DNA of 9,394 nt from positions 1 to 9,394 of the forward strand of contig CAZIQY010000095.1 of the NCBI GenBank assembly GCA_964541605.1, given 5' to 3'. The DNA is from CAZIQY01 sp964541605 (lineage in GTDB: Bacteria > Desulfobacterota > Syntrophia > Syntrophales > UBA2185). The translations under genes and the position numbers were made by a program. The first letter of the stretch is position 1; every line of letters begins with the position of its first letter. The notes below the pieces were generated by a model. It worked only from the letters and a program-made list of their open reading frames with translations, was not told the origin of the DNA and did not search any database. Of the stretch, positions 7,341 to 9,394 are shown piece after piece.

Positions 7341-7434
7341 ATTATCTGTGGACTGGCGGGATCGTAGGTATCAAGATGAGGTGGAAACTCTCCCTTTGCA
7401 TGGTTCGGCTATTCTATTTCTCAACGTGTTACTT

Positions 7435-8481
7435 TTATTTCAGTCCGTTCGTGCGATTCTGGTAGGTTTGCAGGGCGTTCACTGATTGCTCCCGACGGAT
7501 CGAATCTATAATCTCCCTGCCTAATATATTCACTGATATCAATCCATTTAAAAGGTAGTTGAGTGTGATCAGAAAGCGCTCGATCAGGGCAGCTGCAGTT
7601 GCAGGGGCAAGTGGTACACCTAAGAAAACCAAAAGGGAAACAAGGCTGACGTCCCTGACGCCCAACCCCATGGGGACGGCCGAGATGATTCCAACCAGGT
7701 AGGAGCAAATAATCACTGCGAGAAGTGGACCCGGGCTTATTGAATAACCGACAGAAAGAAGAATCAATTCAAATCTTACCATGGCTAACAAGTATAAAAA
7801 AAGAAATACGAGGATATAGTACAAACAAAATCCCCAGTTTGCTTTTGATATCTGCTCCAACGCCCTTCTTATGTGCAGAAGGATCTTCGATTTCCTTTCT
7901 GAGAAGGGCCCTTTAATAGCCGAGACCAGAAAGATACAAATAAGTAGCAGCCCGATTACAAAAAGAGAAATGGCTGCCTTATATCCCTGCAAATGCAATT
8001 TGTTTTCAAATGCCGGCATGAGCCATATATAGCTTGCTACAAGTCCCGTTGCGATTGTCAGACCATAACCAAGGAACGTTTCCATGGCCAAGGCGGTTAC
8101 CGATGATGAGTAAGGCAGGTTGATCATCTTTTTCTGCATGACTACTCGAATGGGATATGCAGCGGGAAAGGGTACGAATGAATTTGCTGATACCGCAAAC
8201 ATATTGATCCACAACATCGGAACATAGGGGGCACGGATATTTAAGCCTCTGAGAGCCAGCATGGATGAAATGGGCGATAAAAGTTGCTGAATGATCATGA
8301 TGACAACTGAAACCGGCAAAAGCCAAGGCCTCAGAATATGTTGATTCTGCTCTTCTGTCGTGTGGTAGAGGTGGAACATCATGACGGCTGCTATGAACAG
8401 CAGGGTCCCTGTGAGGATCCATCGTATTTTCGGACTTTTTAACAGATCGAACGTTCTCATTGTAGTTTTCGCCTCAGACAT
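7435..8481 (-). CDS. UPF0104 / LPG_synthase_TM-type membrane protein (flippase-like domain)
   Basis: This polytopic inner-membrane protein of 348 residues belongs by appearance to the lysylphosphatidylglycerol synthase transmembrane-region family (UPF0104, AglD-like). Members often sit in glycan clusters and are suspected of lipid or lipid-linked sugar translocation; no reaction is proven for most. About eight hydrophobic segments are visible. The family signature is in the last third: SAVPMGLGVRDVSLVSLLVFLGV followed by an Ala-rich stretch and ALIERF. The frame is open to a TTG at 8502, but the ATG at 8481 is preferred: it overlaps the stop of the upstream methyltransferase gene (ATGTCTGA), a usual arrangement for coupled translation. 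A further ATG at 8460 follows GAGG at 11 bases and is also plausible. It lies in the - strand set between the methyltransferase and the damaged flippase gene, and might supply membrane transport if that flippase is dead. Confidence 0.8.
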   Translation of the reverse strand: MSEAKTTMRTFDLLKSPKIRWILTGTLLFIAAVMMFHLYHTTEEQNQHILRPWLLPVSVVIMIIQQLLSPISSMLALRGLNIRAPYVPMLWINMFAVSANSFVPFPAAYPIRVVMQKKMINLPYSSSVTALAMETFLGYGLTIATGLVASYIWLMPAFENKLHLQGYKAAISLFVIGLLLICIFLVSAIKGPFSERKSKILLHIRRALEQISKANWGFCLYYILVFLFLYLLAMVRFELILLSVGYSISPGPLLAVIICSYLVGIISAVPMGLGVRDVSLVSLLVFLGVPLAPATAAALIERFLITLNYLLNGLISVNILGREIIDSIRREQSVNALQTYQNRTNGLK

Positions 8482-9136
8482 TCTTGACGCAGAGCAAGGC
8501 AAATGATTTTGATGGATGATTCTCGGTGTAAAATTGACTCAGTCTGGAAATCAAAAACCAGAATATTTTGGGTCGATGAGCGATTTCTCCATGTCTTCCT
8601 CTCAGGGACTTCCAGCCGCTGATTCCGGTGATTTTAAATCCCAGGTCAAGCATTTCGTTATAGGACCAGCCGGACAGATGTCGTTGCCAGACATTATGGT
8701 TTAAATCGTCCTGCGGTACATAGCCATTTGGTGTGAATATGACTATTTTTTTCCTGGCTATTTTCTCCATACTATCTATGAGCCTTAGACCGTCGACGCG
8801 GTGCAAATGCTCGATGAGGTCCAGGGCAATCACAACGTCAAAAGATTTTGGAGGGAAAACGTCTGCGACAAAGCAGATATCGATCTGTCTATAAGCCTTG
8901 TGAATACCGGCTTTTTGACTGGAGAGGATCGCTTCTTCGAAGATATCCACACCGACGCTGTGAGGGATCTTGGCGGAAAACCTCGATATGGGTGATCGCG
9001 GACCGCAGCCCAGGTCGAGGAGGGAGTCACAAGTCGGCAAAACTTCCTTCTCCAGGTGACGAATAAGTTGGCCTCTTCCGAACAAAGTCGATTCGAGTAT
9101 CGTCTTATTCAAGTTTTGAAACGACCCCATAGGCAT
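8474..9136 (-). CDS. Class I SAM-dependent methyltransferase
   Basis: This soluble Rossmann-fold methyltransferase of 220 residues transfers a methyl group from S-adenosylmethionine. Motif I is LLDLGCGP (residues 39-46). Asp64 in VGVDIF would bind the ribose hydroxyls. FDVVIALDLIEHL (99-111) is the motif IV region, with Glu109-His110 as in UbiE/methyltransf_11-like proteins. VIFTPNGY follows as a motif V/VI-like strand. The substrate is not obvious; in this setting a sugar of a surface glycan or a lipid-linked intermediate is a reasonable guess. The double ATG at the start (9136 and 9130) has only weak ribosome binding sites, and either may be used. The stop overlaps the next gene's ATG by eight bases, so the two are probably translated together. 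It follows a broken epimerase-like gene by 37 bases. Confidence 0.88.
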   Translation of the reverse strand: MPMGSFQNLNKTILESTLFGRGQLIRHLEKEVLPTCDSLLDLGCGPRSPISRFSAKIPHSVGVDIFEEAILSSQKAGIHKAYRQIDICFVADVFPPKSFDVVIALDLIEHLHRVDGLRLIDSMEKIARKKIVIFTPNGYVPQDDLNHNVWQRHLSGWSYNEMLDLGFKITGISGWKSLRGRHGEIAHRPKIFWFLISRLSQFYTENHPSKSFALLCVKNV

Positions 9137-9173
9137 CCGATCGTATGCTCGGATGTTAGCCTCGCCCTAATAT

Positions 9174-9394
9174 TTATTCAGCCTGGGGAGGCCGCACATA
9201 TAGAGCATTTTCTGCGAAAAAATACGAAAAATGGAGAAACACTCCCGCTGGCCGGTTTTGCTTTTTGCTTGTTCGCACCTCCCAGCCTTGGATGTAGGGT
9301 CCACGCAACCCGAACGGTTCGAGAAGGTCCCAGGTGATACCGCGTGCTGACCCGTGTCGATGAAGTTGAAGCGAATGCCACGGCGATCCAGTTC
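9174..9394 (-). pseudogene. UDP-N-acetylglucosamine 2-epimerase-like gene fragment with frameshift (cut by window edge)
   Basis: Read on the - strand from the window edge, the first frame gives LDRRGIRFNFIDTGQHA, recognisable as the N-terminal region of WecB/UDP-GlcNAc 2-epimerase family proteins (conserved TGQH). The match then moves to another frame at about 9339-9343, continuing GITWDLLEPFGLRGPYIQ and then EVRTSKKQ. Restoring one base in the GCGG stretch would join the two. That second frame then runs into unrelated-looking residues and stops at 9174-9176. A complete enzyme is about 370 residues, so at least 250 C-terminal residues with the catalytic domain are absent. The family converts UDP-GlcNAc to UDP-ManNAc for surface glycans. 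The start lies beyond the window. A base-call error could explain the frameshift but not the early end. Confidence 0.6.

Noticed and set aside
9178..9381. 67-codon - strand frame at the window edge
   Set aside because: It is the third frame across the epimerase-like fragment; the recognisable family residues lie in the other two frames.

Overview
The window looks like a surface-structure region of a Gram-negative bacterium: a type IV pilin gene, a large membrane glycosyltransferase-like protein, and two opposed gene sets for polysaccharide or glycan synthesis. The pilin (class-III cleavage site, no cysteines, AIPKY after the N-terminal helix) and the mixed glycosyltransferase content would fit Desulfobacterota (the former Deltaproteobacteria). 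No phylogenetic marker is present, so that placement is a guess from family resemblance. No rRNA, tRNA, CRISPR array or complete mobile element was seen.

Layout. (1) 41-424, + strand: type IV pilin-like gene with a strong ribosome binding site and a textbook intrinsic terminator at 445-482. (2) 706-2790, - strand, convergent with the pilin: a 694-residue polytopic protein related to the TMTC family of GT-C O-mannosyltransferases, with C-terminal TPR repeats. (3) 2791-3405: a 615-bp gap between divergent genes, holding an orphan + strand terminator-like hairpin (3044-3069) and a probable promoter (3305-3333). (4) 3406-6541, + strand: three overlapping or nearly abutting genes that look like one operon: GT4 glycosyltransferase, extended-SDR nucleotide-sugar epimerase/dehydratase, and GT2 glycosyltransferase with a C-terminal membrane segment. 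(5) 6555-9394, - strand, convergent with (4): reading in transcription order, a broken UDP-GlcNAc 2-epimerase-like gene cut by the window edge, a class I SAM methyltransferase, a UPF0104/LPG_synthase_TM-type membrane protein, and a Wzx-like flippase lacking its N-terminal third.

How it fits together (inference). The + operon supplies two glycosyltransferases and one sugar-nucleotide modifying enzyme, so it probably builds part of an O-antigen, capsule or exopolysaccharide unit. The - strand set has the parts list of a similar pathway (sugar-nucleotide epimerase, methyltransferase, membrane transport), but its first and last visible genes both appear damaged. It may be a decaying or recombined cluster, unless assembly errors explain the damage. 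The pilin/TMTC-like pair could be separate from this and may form a pilin glycosylation unit.

The points most worth checking are the pilin plus GT-C/TPR pairing, the displaced catalytic tyrosine in the SDR enzyme, and the two damaged genes on the - strand. I did not find convincing evidence of a wholly new system.
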